Of a stretch of 64,000 nt of DNA, positions 11,018-24,248 are shown piece by piece. The DNA is from Theileria orientalis strain Shintoku (taxonomy: Eukaryota; Apicomplexa; Aconoidasida; Piroplasmida; Theileriidae): contig NC_025262.1 of the NCBI RefSeq assembly GCF_000740895.1, forward strand, positions 860,001 through 924,000, read 5' to 3'. A model generated the notes under the pieces. It was not told the origin of the DNA and did not search any database. It saw only the letters and a list, made by a program, of their open reading frames with translations. Each line of letters starts with the position of its first letter. Positions within the stretch are counted from its first letter, which is position 1. The position numbers and the translations under genes are program-made.

Positions 11018-12524
11018 ATGTCCGATTCTGAAGTGGAAGAAGAAGTCGGTACGTTTAAACGAGGAATTGAAGTGAATTAACGACATGTGTACAGACTACG
11101 ACGCTCTCTCGGTCGATGAGCTGTTCCAGCACGGAAAATCTCTGTTCAGGGAAAAGAAGTATTTGGAATCAGCAGAGTATTTATCGCGAGCACTGGAAAA
11201 AAAGTTGGTTCCCCCAAACGCCTTAAATTTGTTTATTACAACTTAGATCTGGCGAGGATCCTTCCCACTACTCACTCAGGGACTACTACCTCTGGTACGC
11301 GGATTCGCTGCTCACAAACGAGGAGCAGAGCTCAAACATATTCGAGTCTAGTGTTGACGAAGGTATTAGAGTACACATTTTCACAGTTCTCAGGTCACGA
11401 CGAGGAGCTGCCCTCGGCCCAGACTGTGCTGGACGCGGCCAACAAGACTCAGGCGAACCAATCGGACGAATCGGTATACACCCAGTATAAATAGACCAAT
11501 GCCACTAATATACGATTGCCATTAGTAAATATTGGTGTACTTAGATAATATGGGCCAGAAGTGTGTCAAGTGACTCTTCAAAGCCCAGCCTACAGTATTC
11601 AAAACGTATTTATTGTGCAGAGAATAATCAGATATGCACACATCACACAGAACAGACGTAAAATAAAAAGTAAATAAAAACGTTCAGCTCGCGTTCGACC
11701 TGTTCCAGTTCGCAAATGAGTGCTATCTAAACTACTTCAAGGAATTGGAATCAAAGAACATGGAGCCTCTGCCCGAGGATGTGCTAGACGCTTCGTACTG
11801 CCTAGTACGCATAGGAGACATGTTTTTCAGCAACCACCAGTTCGAGGAGTCCTCAAAGGTAAGCTTGTATAGACTTATATGGATAACCGCGGACCTTTGT
11901 AACACATGTGCAAACTGACACATTTGGGCATTAATGAACACGGATCACGTAACTGAAGGAGCACTTATGAACATACACAAACATATCAGTAATCAAATGA
12001 GTTTAGGAATATGAAAGGGCGATAAAACTGAGGGAACAGTATAATCTGCCACTTAAACACCTGGCGTCAGTGTACATATCCCTGGCACAAAGCCAAATGT
12101 TCAATGGAAAGCAAAAGCTTTCACTGGAAACGTTTAACAAAACGGGAGAACTGCTCAGAAGGATGTTGAAGGAGGACCTGAAGGATGAGGAGAAAAAAAA
12201 CCTGGAAAATACACTGGAAGATGTAATAATACAGGCGGAGGACCTAAAGAAGCTTTTGGCAGAGCCCGCAAGTGCGGAAGGTCAAAACATAAAAGGGAGC
12301 CAGAGCAACGCGGCATCACTAATACCGAAAACGACGGTGAGCAAAATACGTAACAAAACACTTATACACACTAAGACAATATAAATGACCTAATACTCCA
12401 ACAGGGCACGCTGGACGAGAGACAGCTGGACGCAAATATGGTGAAATCTGTGGTAATTAACATTAACGTGGAAGATGTGCCAGAAAAAAGGAGAAGAATC
12501 GACCTGTCGAAAGCTTACGAATAA
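11018..12524 (+). CDS. NASP/Hif1/Sim3-type histone chaperone (SHNi-TPR)
   Basis: Seven exons: 11018-11048, 11095-11203, 11247-11362, 11394-11473, 11688-11858, 12007-12336, 12405-12524 (318 residues). A first TPR is seen in LFQHGKSLFREKKYLESAEY; after an acidic/Ser-Gln-rich interruption come FDLFQFANECYLNYF, LVRIGDMFFSNHQFEES and then YNLPLKHLASVYISLAQSQ with GKQKLSLETF, the SHNi-TPR block of NASP that binds H3-H4. The tail ends in a basic KRRRIDLSKAYE, a likely nuclear signal. The family escorts non-nucleosomal H3 to assembly factors; the acidic loop in the second TPR that is typical of NASP is represented only by a short acidic stretch. Confidence 0.8.
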
Positions 12525-12652
12525 AATATTATGACCTCAAGTATCTCAAATCTGGGGAGCGGCAATTTAATTTAGTACCTAATTTTTCATTCACAGGTTA
12601 TATTTTATACCTAACTTTTTTATTATGAGTAAAGCCATTTAATTCGTCTCAA

Positions 12653-15600
12653 ATGGTAAACATAATGCAATCTTCTAACCACCCTTCTCAGCGCCAGCCC
12701 GAACCTCAGTACAAGGGCAACCCATACCCTGTTGGAATGCCGCATTCACTGATAGGTAAGCGTTCACCGACTCAATCCCATTAATTTAACAATACTTATA
12801 GCAGCAACGATGTACGAAGGCTCAGTAAGGAATTTCCACTCAAACCCTGTCTCAAGCGATATCATGAGTAAGTCTAAGTCAGCCGTATCACACGATCTTA
12901 TCGACTTAAGCAACGTGAATGACTTAGGCAGATATTTTAAACCTTATTCAGATCATCTTCTTGAGGACAAAAGGGTAGATGATTACCGTTCCTGGACTGG
13001 AAATAGGGTGTCCAAGTATACAGCGTGCTCAAACATAATCGCAAACGGTAAGCCACATAAATAAACTTATTTAAATACCAGAGATAATAGAACGCCATAC
13101 ACCCGCTCATACACAAATTAATAAATCCCCTTACAGAGATATCTCACTTGTACAACCGTGACGATCTCAATTTTGATGATTGGCAGTACCTGCTCCTGTA
13201 TAACAAATTTAAGAAGATTCTGACAGAAAGAGGAACGTGTTCCCCGGAAACAATCACGTTCCTGATTTACAATTTGATCAACATGGTCAAAAACGACTTG
13301 ACCCTGAGGAATCTCCTCATGATAAGCTCGGACGAGTACGTGGAGGAGGTGCTGACGAAGTTTGTGGAAATGGCACTGAACCAGAGGACATACGGATACG
13401 AGTACACGAAGCCTAACTTGGAAGCTCAGAAAATGAAGTCCTCAAGAAAGCACCTGCAGAGGAGCTCCGTCGCAGCCTCAATGGCTAACACTGTATCCAA
13501 GGCCTGGGGATGGAAGGACTCGGAGCACCCGTTCCCAATTCAGGCGCCCTCCCAACTAAAGCCTGAAAATTTCTACGTTTACGGAAGGCACCTGGGAGGA
13601 AGCGACGAAAGTATCAACATCAAGGACGGGTGCATCCCGGTGCCCCGAGTTGTGTACCGAAACAGCGTGCTAAAGGGTAACAAGACAGGTTACGCGTACG
13701 AAGGGCCGATGGTGACAAGCACACCATACGGAGTAGAATCGCCATACACAGGAGATAAGCCCTACGACGGAATCTACTCAGAGGGAAAGTCGTACTCCTG
13801 CGACACGGCCCTTGAGCCCAGCACGTCCTACAAGGAGCCAGCGGTTGCAGAGGCGGCAGGAGCGACACGCGAGCCCGAAAAGAAGAAAAACTCAAAGAGA
13901 TACGGTCCTAGAGGCCCATACAAAAGGACGCTGATCAGGATGCGAATGAGGGAGATTAGTCGAATGCGCCGCCACATCAGAAACAAGGCAAACGAGTCAT
14001 TCTTCTTGAACACTGAGTTCGATAACTCAGTGAAGGACCTCAAGGGCGAAAGCCAGGAAAACTCCAACAAAGGAGAGGAGGCAGCGAAACCAGTTGAGAC
14101 AACAACAAACGGAAAAGGAGACCTGTCGAAGAAAGATCAAGAAAAGGCGTTAGCCCAGGAAGAGTCAACGAAGCCAAGTAAAATGAGGACTAGGCAGTCT
14201 GCGAAGGCCAGTGAATCAATAGAACAAACAGGTACAGGCAGGGCAGAAGCGATTGCTGATCTCGAAAACGCGCCCCAAATCCCAGGCACTACGGGCGTGC
14301 AAGAAGGTTTGAAGATGAGGAGTGGCCCCGAAGTAGTTCACCCAGCGATTGTACCAATGACGATCTCCGAAAGGAGAAGAGAAGGAACGATGGTCCCGTT
14401 GATGGAACACACGAAGAGGGAGAAGAGACACGACCAGAACAAGGGAGGAGAGTGGCTGCCGCCATCAGCGAGCAAAATGTACGCCTACTACACGGGAGTC
14501 CAGGAGGGCTACATAGACCCGCACATGATATACTCCTCTAACGCGAGCACCAACAACAGCATGTCATCCTCGCCATTAGCCAACGACTACTTCAACGACG
14601 CCCAAAGCACACGGTTAAACAGTGAGACGACAAGCGAGGACTACAACTACCCGGAAATAACGTACGCAATCAACAGGCAGATGAACATCCATGAGGTGAG
14701 GAGCAAGGAGTTTGCCTATTATGATCCGTCAAAGAGAGACATGGCGCTGTACGCAGAAGGCATGGAGTACAGGCCATTGTACCGTACTCATACCCCCGAA
14801 CAAATGGTGGAAAAGAATAAGTCCGAAAAGGAGATCCAGCCACTGAGGAAGTTCACTACGGAGGGACCTTACCACTCCAAGCCAATTCCGGACAGTATTG
14901 GAGAAAGGAGCACCAGAGCAGGAAGGAACACCAAAGCGATCAAGGAGCTAAAAGAGACGATAGCACACAAGGACGCGAACGTGCTCGACCTTAATGTGAA
15001 GAAAGACAAGATTGTTGGAAAACGTTTAGACAAGCTCAAGAAAAAAGCTCCTGCTAACGAGATACACAGTGAAAAAGTCAATGACCCTTTAGAAACTGTA
15101 GTAGATGACAAAGAACAAAACCATGAAAATTTAAATGGAATTGGCGTGAGTAATAAGACTAATCGTATCAATGCCATTGATACCATCGATGCCCACCAGG
15201 ATACCAAAACGAAGGAAATTTATATTTGTATTAAAGGGAAAGGTCATAATCCTTTTGTTAAAGACCTGGAATTTGATAACGAACGTAGCAAAGATATCAA
15301 GTGCAATGATGATAATTTTGAGAAGATCGATACTGATTTTAACAGAAAAGGAGATGACAAGCATGTTGATTCTGGAAACAAGGAAGGCGCCAAAGTACCT
15401 ATAATCGATATTGATTTCACGCCGAATCATGTGAAATTAACATCAGGAATTTGTAAGGAAATAGAACATAGAGAAGTCAACGTTCATCCAGAGGAATTCG
15501 AAGGAGATGAGGTTATGGAAGAAGCTAAGGACAAGGAACAACCACGTGACAGGGAACAAGCACAAGACAAGGAACAAGCAGAGGAAATGGATGACCCCGA

Positions 15601-16240
15601 TGTCAAGGAAGGCGATGCGAGTGGGGAGGAAGGAAAGCGCAAAGAGGAGAACACAATCTGGGACATGGTCCAAAAGCACCACAAGTCGACTCACGCGTCA
15701 GCACCTGTTGCGGTGAAGAACACTAACAGCATCAACAGCGAGGCGGCAGACGAGAAGGACGACATGAGTCTGCTGATCAGAGAGCACTACCACATCAGCG
15801 AAAACGTGCCCTCGAGTCAGACGCTGCCGTTCCCGAACGCGTACAAGAACCCGAAGAGCATCAAGTGGTCGTACACGGAGACGAAGAGGTTCTATAACGC
15901 GATCGAGACCTTCGGCACGGACCTGCTGATGGTGCGGGCGTTCATGCCAGAGTTCACCGACCGCCAGGTCTACGACAAGTTCAAGCTCGAGGAACGTAAG
16001 AACCCGCAGCTGATGCAGAACGCTCTGCAGACGCACAAGAGCATCTCGCTGAAGCAGTACGAGCAGAAGCACGGCAAGATCGACGCGAAGACGCACTACA
16101 ACCCGAACACAGACCCGCTGCTGCAGGGTGAGGCGGCGACGACGAAGTCGGGCCTGCAGCTGAACCCGGACGCCGCAGAGCATTTTGACACGGAGGCGCA
16201 TCCCAAGGTCGACGACAAGATAATAAACCTGTTCATGTAA
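12653..16240 (+). CDS. BDP1: TFIIIB subunit BDP1 (B'') with SANT domain
   Basis: Three exons: 12653-12755, 12802-13047, 13137-16240 (1150 residues). The SANT/Myb domain lies near the C-terminus (about bases 15850-16050) with IKWSYTETKRFYNAIETF, GTDLLMVRAFMPEFTDRQVY and KFKLEERKNPQL, matching the extended SANT of BDP1 (W..ET..FY.A...GTD....F....RQ...KFK.EE+.NP). BDP1 joins TBP and BRF to place RNA polymerase III on tRNA, 5S and U6 promoters. Upstream of the SANT is a very long, low-complexity region rich in Lys/Glu with repeated DKEQ/DREQ units (15520-15600). Base composition changes inside exon 3: GC-rich codons to about 15000, AT-rich 15000-15500, then GC-rich again over the SANT domain. Confidence 0.85.
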
Positions 16241-16497
16241 ACATGGCCTCTGATTAATGGCACACGGGTCTCCTTGTAAATATACACCGGAGCACTCGAC
16301 TGACCACTTATTCTTCTTGCTATTTCAAATGAATAAGATAACGAGAAATTAGAGACCGTTTCTTACAGAAACGAGTGTGGAAGCATAATAGTACTGTTGA
16401 TATCAAGCTTTTATCAGTTAACGGAAAAGATACATATGTATTAAAAAACATTTTCGACTAACCTCTATCCTAAGATTTTGATTGTTTCCGCACCTAA

Positions 16498-16521
16498 GTG
16501 TAACAACAGTAGTTGTTACAC
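16498..16521. repeat. 10-bp perfect inverted repeat
   Basis: GTGTAACAAC (16498-16507), spacer AGTA, GTTGTTACAC (16512-16521). It lies some 260 bases downstream of the BDP1 stop, so it could form a 3'-end hairpin; function unknown. Confidence 0.6.
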
Positions 16522-16737
16522 GACGGTTAAAAGGTAATACCTGTTAATCCGTTTATCCTAGCCCGAGATTTAAAAAGACTGTTACACTGACTTGATGGAT
16601 CATGCACTTTGTAAATCTATGATAATAATTTTATAATACACATTTATGCTCCTAGGACTATTTATTATATAAAAATAGCTAATACGTAGGCAAATTGGTA
16701 TAAATTTAATTTGTATGTTTATGTGCTACGGGGTTAG

Positions 16738-16782
16738 CATGCGTCGGTTGATGGGCGAGTGAAGGTGAACCACCGACGCATG
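16738..16782. repeat. Hairpin with 11-bp stem
   Basis: Arms CATGCGTCGGT (16738-16748) and ACCGACGCATG (16772-16782) are perfect complements around a 23-base loop that begins TGATGGGCGAG. GC-rich stem in an AT-rich spacer. Could be part of a 3'-processing signal or of a small structured RNA; no family recognised. Confidence 0.6.
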
Positions 16783-16812
16783 GCGGTTAATAAACACCTG
16801 TAATCAAGCATT

Positions 16813-16914
16813 GGTTGATAAGGACGTGTAAATTAATTATCAACGGTTCCGGTGAATTAACATTAGTTGATAAGGACGTGTAAGTTGACTATCAACGCAT
16901 TACGGTGAATTAAC
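16813..16914. repeat. Two tandem 52-bp repeats, each with hairpin arms
   Basis: Copies start near 16813 and 16865 and share TTGATAAGGACGTGTAA and CGGTGAATTAAC blocks. In each copy GTTGATA pairs with a downstream TATCAAC (16814-16821 with 16837-16844; 16866-16872 with 16890-16896). The arms are conserved while the loop between them has changed, which is what one expects if pairing matters. Confidence 0.65.
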
Positions 16915-16968
16915 GTGTGTAAGATGACAGGGCGCGCGTTGGGTTCGCCGACTGGCCGACGTGTGCGC

Positions 16969-19900
16969 CTAGAGCTGAATGTTCAGGTGCGCGGTGATTT
17001 TTGACACGTTCTCCAGGTAGTCCACGTGGGACGTGAAGAGGCTCGTGGCGTTGTAGTTCTCCACGCGCTCGTGGAGCACGGGCGCGAGCCCGGCAACCCT
17101 GAAGTTCGAAGTGTAGCGGTAGAGGAAGGCGAGCACCCAGTCGTTCTCGTTGTACACGTTCACGAGGCGGCCGGCGACGACCGAGGAGCACTTCGACCAC
17201 TCGGCGTGGCCCGCAGTGCTCGGGAGGCCCATGAGCACGACGTCCTTGACGGTGTTGATCCGGTTGCGCTCGAAGAGCGCGAGCAGGCAGTAGAAGATCG
17301 CGCGCGCGCCCATCGAGTAGCCCACGAGCGAGATGTGGCGGTCGCCGGTGAGCATCTTGTCGCAGATCGCGTTCGCCAGCAGCGCGCCGCACGTCTCCGC
17401 CCTGTTCCTGCAGACGAGCCAGCAGTTGTCGAGGTTGCTGCAGAGCTGCACGAGGCCCACGGGCCAGTTGATCGTCCGCGCGTCCTTCAGGGGCCACCTG
17501 GGGCCCGGGCCCCCCCTGGGCGACGGCTCGCAGCCGCTCGGCGAGCCGTCGCCCGCGGAGCCCGAGTAGTAGTTGCCGCTGCTGCCCTCCTCGTTCCTGT
17601 ACTTGTTGCCGCCGCTGCTGTCGCGCACGTCGGGCGCGAGCGGGTCCTCCTCGTCGAGCTCGTTCGCCGCGCCGTCCGGCTGCGTGGTGTAGACGGTGTT
17701 GTTGTAGGTGCGGTAGAGCTCGCGGCACTTGTCGTAGATCGAGAGCGCCCTCAGCTTCAGCAGCATCCTGTGCAGGGACGCCAGCAGCTTCGACTCCCAC
17801 TTCAGCAGGTACAGGTCGTTGATCGGCACTGGGAACTGCTGCTTCCAGATATCGATGTACTCAGAGTCGAAGTGCCGGTTCGTCTCACTCGAGCGCATGT
17901 CCACGGAGTTGTTTTCGAAGAAGAAGATCTCGTTCAGGAAGATGTTGTTGCCCACGCAGATGCAGATTCCGATGTAGTTGTTCTGGTCGTCCTTGTCCCG
18001 CGGCGAGTCCAGCCTCGGACTGTCCTTGAGCAGGAACCTGCTCGAGTCGTGTTCTCTTGCGCTTTCGCGCATTCCGCTCGGGTTGAGCTGTATGAACTGC
18101 AGGTTCGTCATCAGGTCTCGCTTCGCCTTGAACTGCGTCAGCGAGACGTTGAGGCCGAACATGTTCCTCAGTATGTTCGTGCCCTCGCTCGAGCTCAGGT
18201 ACGTGGAGACGCCCGTGCCCGAGAGTCCCAGGAAGACCACGCCGACTGCGAGCACTGGCGAGGCCACTCCTGCCGTCAGCGCCAGCAGCGCCGTGCCTCC
18301 CACTGTTGCGCTCAGTATCTTGAGCCTCTTGGTCATCTTCTTCGTCGTCGTCTTAGCTGCGTTCATGTCCATGATTCCCACGAGGTCCGAGACCATGTTG
18401 TTCTCTATGCTCAGCAGGCTTCCGCAGGTCACTCCCAGCAGGTTGCTGAAGAGTCCGAATATCGCCTGTCCTCTCGAGTCGTTGTAGCCGTTGATTATGT
18501 ACTTCAACACCAGGTTGCGCACCAGCACTGCCACTATGTCCGGCGACTTTTCAATCAGCGTCAGGTCGTTCAAATAGTCTACGCGTTAGTTAGTTTAATT
18601 TGTGACATAGCATAGTTACACACACTACACAGCTACGGAGTAACAAGGCTACACACACTACATAGCTACAAACAATACACTATATACACACAAGCTAAAT
18701 GCACCTAGGACACTTACCTTGATGTGGATATGCACTCGATCCCGTGTTTATCGACTGTGATGGCGTCGTTCTGCTCGTCCTTTCCGAGTTGATTGAAAAG
18801 ACTCTATTTATTTTCTTAGAAATGTTACTGCCTATCTTCGACAGCAAACTCTTATTCTTCTTCGGCGGCAGGTTCAAATTCGACATGTCGTACAACAAGT
18901 TGTCATAGTCATCTAAATTTTCATTAGTTTAAGATGCGTGCGATACCAGAATATCTAAGGTTATGATATATAGATTCAATAATCACAAATATCTTTAATA
19001 TTTACCGACTTTAACACTCGTTAGTTGACGTAACTTACCGTTCAGTGGCATCGACGTCCTGTGCACCATTGATTTTTCCATCTTTCTCAACAATTCCTCC
19101 TCCTCCACTTCTCTGGTTTCATCTTCGTATCCCATGTTCGTGTGCTCGGTTCCTGTATCGGACACTGACACTAGTCTATTTATTCCCGATGTATCCACGT
19201 TCTCCAGGTCTGTTAGTACTGGACTCGTCACATGCTCCTCTGCGTTAAATATATCCAGTGAGGAGTCGTTTGATAAGAAGTTACTCAGCATGTTCGTTAA
19301 ATCCACTTTAGGCTTATCATTTGTGCTCTCGCAGTGCTCCTCCGGCTCTCTATATTCGTCGTTGTACTCAATTTGCACTGCAGGCACTGAGGCTTCGTGC
19401 CCCTCATTATAACCATGTTCACCAGCTCCTACCGCTGCATCACTAGCAGCCAGTCCAACCGATGCGTCGTTTTCAATCGAAAAAAAGGATGATACTGGGT
19501 CATCGTACTCAACTTCGGCACGGGGAACTGTTTCTGATGACCCATCTAGCTTATATTCTTGCTGATAATCTTCTTTACTGTACTCTCTAGAATAATCCTG
19601 GTAGTCGTAGTCTTCGTTATATTCTGATGGCCTATAAAGCCCACTTTCTTCATTGTCTTCAGTCACCTTAGCACCATCCTCATCTTTCTTACTAGCCGAC
19701 CCACCAAACACATCGAATAATTCTCCTGGATCTGCCTCAACTCCCTCACTAAAGTTCTTATCTGTAACATGCTCAATCCCTTTGTAACTAGGCTCTGTCA
19801 ACTCTTCTAGTGTATCTGCGTACTTCGGAGACCCACTTTGTTGGTTCGTGCTCGACTCAGCCTTATAGCTCGGCTCTGTGAACTCGTCGAACCTGTTGGC

Positions 19901-21176
19901 ATATTTAGTGCCAGGTTCAGTTAACTCGTCAAACTGCTCTCCCAGTTTTTGAAACTGGTCCTTGGGCTTAATCATACTACTCACACTGCCTTTGTACTTT
20001 CCGCTATCATACTTATACTTTCCTTCCTTGTTGTACGTTTCTATAAAATTCCTCTTAAAGTACTCCTCGTCGTCGTCCACTTCCCCCTCGTCATCTTCAT
20101 CGTCCAGCAGCAAATCAAAGTCCTTTTCACCGTACTGTTTATATTCACTCGTTTCGTTCTGACGGTCGTACTCACCAGCCTCATGACCGTGGTACTGATC
20201 TGATCCTTCCCTGTACCCTGCTGTCTTATCGAATGATCCTTTCGTCTTCTCCGAGTATGGGCTCGTCTTATCAGACCCTTTTATTCCTTCAATGTCATCT
20301 GCTTCATTTTCATTCTCTCCGTCACTGAACGTTCCCAGCGTTTGCTTAAAGAATTCATTTATCTTCTCTTGCATTGGCGCCAACTGCTCCTTAATGTAGT
20401 CAATGTGTATCTGCTTTTCCAGCCTCAAATCGTCAAAGTTCATTCCCAGCTGTTTCAACTCCAAATTCTCTGACACCGGCTTTATTATCGAAGTTATATC
20501 CAGCTCGTTCAGTCCCAGGAAGTTCCCTATTCTCTTCAGGAACGTACTTCCCCATTTAATAAGCTCCGTTTCTCTCAAGTTTTTGTCTTCCGATATGTAC
20601 TCGAACACTATTGACACGAACAACGCTAGAATCGACTTACTCAGCTCCGTGCTCATGGTCGACAGGCACTCTATCTCCACTGGGATATACTGTACATTAT
20701 TTGCGAGTGAATATCCTTCAAAATACTCGAAATATCGTCTAAAAATAATTTGTTAGGGTAAATTATAAAAATTCAATAACATTTATGAGATTCATCAAAC
20801 AACGGCTATTTAGCCTATTTTTTTGCAAAATTTTTACCAATTTAAACGGAATTATATTTAAATACACAATAACTATTTAATATATTACAATTAGCTTCTC
20901 TTACTTGTTTATTAGCTCCTTCTCCGATAAATCACATTGCGATATGGTGACATTTTTAACAAATTTAGGCAATTCACATATTACTGGACCCGTAGAGTCA
21001 CAAGAATCAATTAACAATTGCAAACTGTTGTTTATGCTATCCAAAACGATCGGCGATGCGTTAGGAATCGATGATTCGCCTTCAAGGATTTTCAGTTCCA
21101 TAATCCTCGAAATAACCAAAGTACTCTTTGATTCTCGAGGACCGAAACTGTTTTGTCTCTGCAATCGTGTATACAT
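16969..21176 (-). CDS. Giant TMCO4/DUF726-family alpha/beta hydrolase
   Basis: Four exons joined here: 20905-21176, 19039-20738, 18718-18912, 16969-18578 (1258 residues); every join keeps phase. The last exon carries the recognisable DUF726 (TMCO4/Mil1) domain: hydrophobic hairpin (GGTALLALTAGVASPVLAVG), the nucleophile elbow SLVGYSMGARA, DVVLMGLP, a likely acid in NVYNENDWVL and a likely His in FTSHVDYL. Family members are membrane-associated, lipase-like proteins of poorly known substrate. Human TMCO4 is about 630 residues; here an acidic, Tyr/Ser/Asp-rich insert of some 350 residues (19040-20250) is inserted after the N-terminal helical part and contains three copies of an EELTEPSYK-like motif. 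Exon 4 is GC-rich, exons 1-3 AT-rich. Confidence 0.75.
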
Positions 21177-21413
21177 AGTCTATATTACATTTTATTTAAA
21201 TTTTAAACATAAAATACAATGCGTTGGTGCTCCAGGAGTTTAACTTGACATATGTGGCAAAATGATCTAATTATTTTATAATTTTTGGACTCTTATGCAT
21301 TTGCGTGTATTATATTTAATTCTTAACGCGATTGACAAGATACTACAAAGTTTTAAACCCGAAATACAATAATTCTTATTACACATCAACTTCCTAAATG
21401 AGGTCTCATTTTT

Positions 21414-22280
21414 ATGAACAAACAATTTCTTCTAGATTCCTTAAACAGACGCGGTACGTTTTTTATTAATAATATTCTCATTTGCCCTAATAACGAGCCC
21501 ATTTTTGTTTAGTTGACGACAAACGCCCGAATTCTAGCGGCACATCCCTGTTCAATGTGATAAAAAGGAACACCAACGCCCTTCTTTTCAACGATTTCCA
21601 GAGGAAATCCAATGAATCCGACAGCAGGGATGTTTTGAGGTCGGTAATTAACTCCGGTAAGGAGAGCTTGAGCCCACTGACGAGGGTGCTGTACAAGAAC
21701 GACAAATTGGAGCTTCTGAGGTCCTTCAACCGCCATTTCAACAACAAGTTCGGTGCCAGTGAGCTCCTAGGCTACGTTTCACGTCGGTACTATACCGACT
21801 TGCTGGCGAACCTGGACTTTTTCAAGCAAACACTGGCGTGTGATATTCACATTTTTCGTTCGGCCCAAGTACGATTTTCCTCCAACGTTCTCGTGTTAAA
21901 GGGCACAATCGACCACAGAAACTGTGAATTTCTTCTAAACAAGAAAAGGTACTTTAAAATCTTCATGTATTACCCGTATAGTCCATTATTCAGTCTCCTA
22001 ATTTACTAACTTTAGGCTTAAGTGGTTTCTGAGAAACTGCTATGTCCCCGTGTCGCCAACGCACACTGGTTCTTCTAACTCTTCCGAGTCGCCATCGCAT
22101 TCTCGAGAAAGTACTGATACATCATCTTACCCCTATGAGTTATCGCAAAAGCTTGTAAACTTGAGCAATTCCAAGGAATCAGCCTCTTTTACCCCTGAGA
22201 GGTTGTCATTCCTCCTTTTCAACTCCATGTTTCTGGCCAATGACATCATAATCACCAAGGCGTTCATTCTAATTTACTAG
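21414..22280 (+). CDS. Orphan protein of 246 residues
   Basis: Three exons: 21414-21453, 21513-21948, 22016-22280; acceptors TTTAG and phases agree. The start was chosen at ATG 21414 because it alone puts exon 1 in phase with exon 2. The protein is basic and mixed helical (RDVLRSVINS, LLRSFNRHFNNKF, LLGYVSRRYYTDLL), has a short Ser-rich linker (GSSNSSESPSHSRESTDTSS) and ends in a hydrophobic NSMFLANDIIITKAFILIY. I recognise no domain; it is likely an apicomplexan-specific protein. Confidence 0.5.
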
Positions 22281-22593
22281 TCCTTTTCTGTTATACTCTA
22301 TTCACCCACCTATGTTTAATTTGTAACACATCACCCGTTGTTGAACCACTACATGGATGTGCAAACCCGAGTAGCCATTAACTAGTGTACCGCTAGTCAC
22401 AATTTACTTTCAAATCACGTCTATTACAGTAGCGAAAGGAGCAATATATCTATGTATGTGCAGATATTACTCTAGAGAGGGTCAGTCTACTATCTAACGT
22501 GTAAATGTACTATATGCCCATGAATAAGGGCGTAATAGTCTGAATAACATGTAGCTTCAATTGACCCGTAGGAAATTATATTGCATTGGGACA
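22281..22593. other. Convergent intergenic spacer
   Basis: AT-rich, between the ends of the orphan gene (plus) and the E2 gene (minus). Nothing recognised. Confidence 0.55.
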
Positions 22594-23484
<891 letters not shown>

Positions 23485-24248
23485 GGTAATTGTAAGGTGG
23501 GATCACAAGGTAATAAAGTACGAATGTTTTCCGGGAATAATCCGATCTTTAAGAAAAATTCCAATCAAATATAACTGATTAATTGTCACTAATTGGGGCA
23601 TACGTAGGGCAATTACAATTGTTAATATATTGAGATTTTATTTATATTTTCGCTCAAAATAAATATTAAAAACTCTTAAACTTTTAATCAAACGGTTCTT
23701 TAATCAAAGTTTATATGTTCAAAATTGTTCCAAGCAACTAATTTATTATAACGCCAAGTCAGTGGTAAAAATTATCGTATCGTTTTCAAATTATAAATAT
23801 TTAATATAAATTTTATTTTATTTTATCAGTACACAAATTTATCGTCTCCAGTATCCAATACACACGACATTGTGAATATTCACATATTACATATTTTCCT
23901 TTTTTATTTGTTCATTTAAAGCAAATATAATGATTTACAATATAAGATTCTTTAGTAATTTAGTAGTTGTCATTTAAATTTTACGTTTTTCAGTACACAT
24001 ATGTTTCTGCGTGCCCAGTTTTTGTATCCTTTGACCAGCAGTTTGGCTTGTAATAGTTAGGTATAGTATGTATTTTTATTTTTACCCTGTTTTTATCAAT
24101 TTCTAAACCAATTACTCAATACTTTTCTAGATTTGGAAATTTCTTTTCCCCACAGTTTATTAAATCCTGAATCCTGGAAGGACGCTGAATCAATTTTTTT
24201 ATGCTTATCATAATTATAAGAAATAAATTATAAGTTTAGTACAGCAAA
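23485..24248. other. Divergent AT-rich spacer
   Basis: Between the 5' ends of the E2 gene (minus) and NAP1 (plus). Very AT-rich with homopolymer runs; no ORF or RNA gene recognised. Expected to hold two promoters. Confidence 0.6.

Larger units (their letters stand above)
16241..16968. other. Convergent spacer with hairpins and tandem repeat
   Basis: Lies between the 3' ends of BDP1 (plus) and the DUF726 gene (minus). AT-rich apart from a structured part at 16738-16914. No ORF is convincing. It contains a palindrome (16498-16521), a strong hairpin (16738-16782) and two 52-bp direct repeats (16813-16914), each with its own hairpin arms. Confidence 0.7.

Noticed and set aside
17026..18615. 529-codon plus-strand ORF antisense to the DUF726 gene
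   Set aside because: Exact shadow of the GC-rich coding exon on the other strand; rich in Arg/Val/Glu/His without domains, typical of antisense frames.
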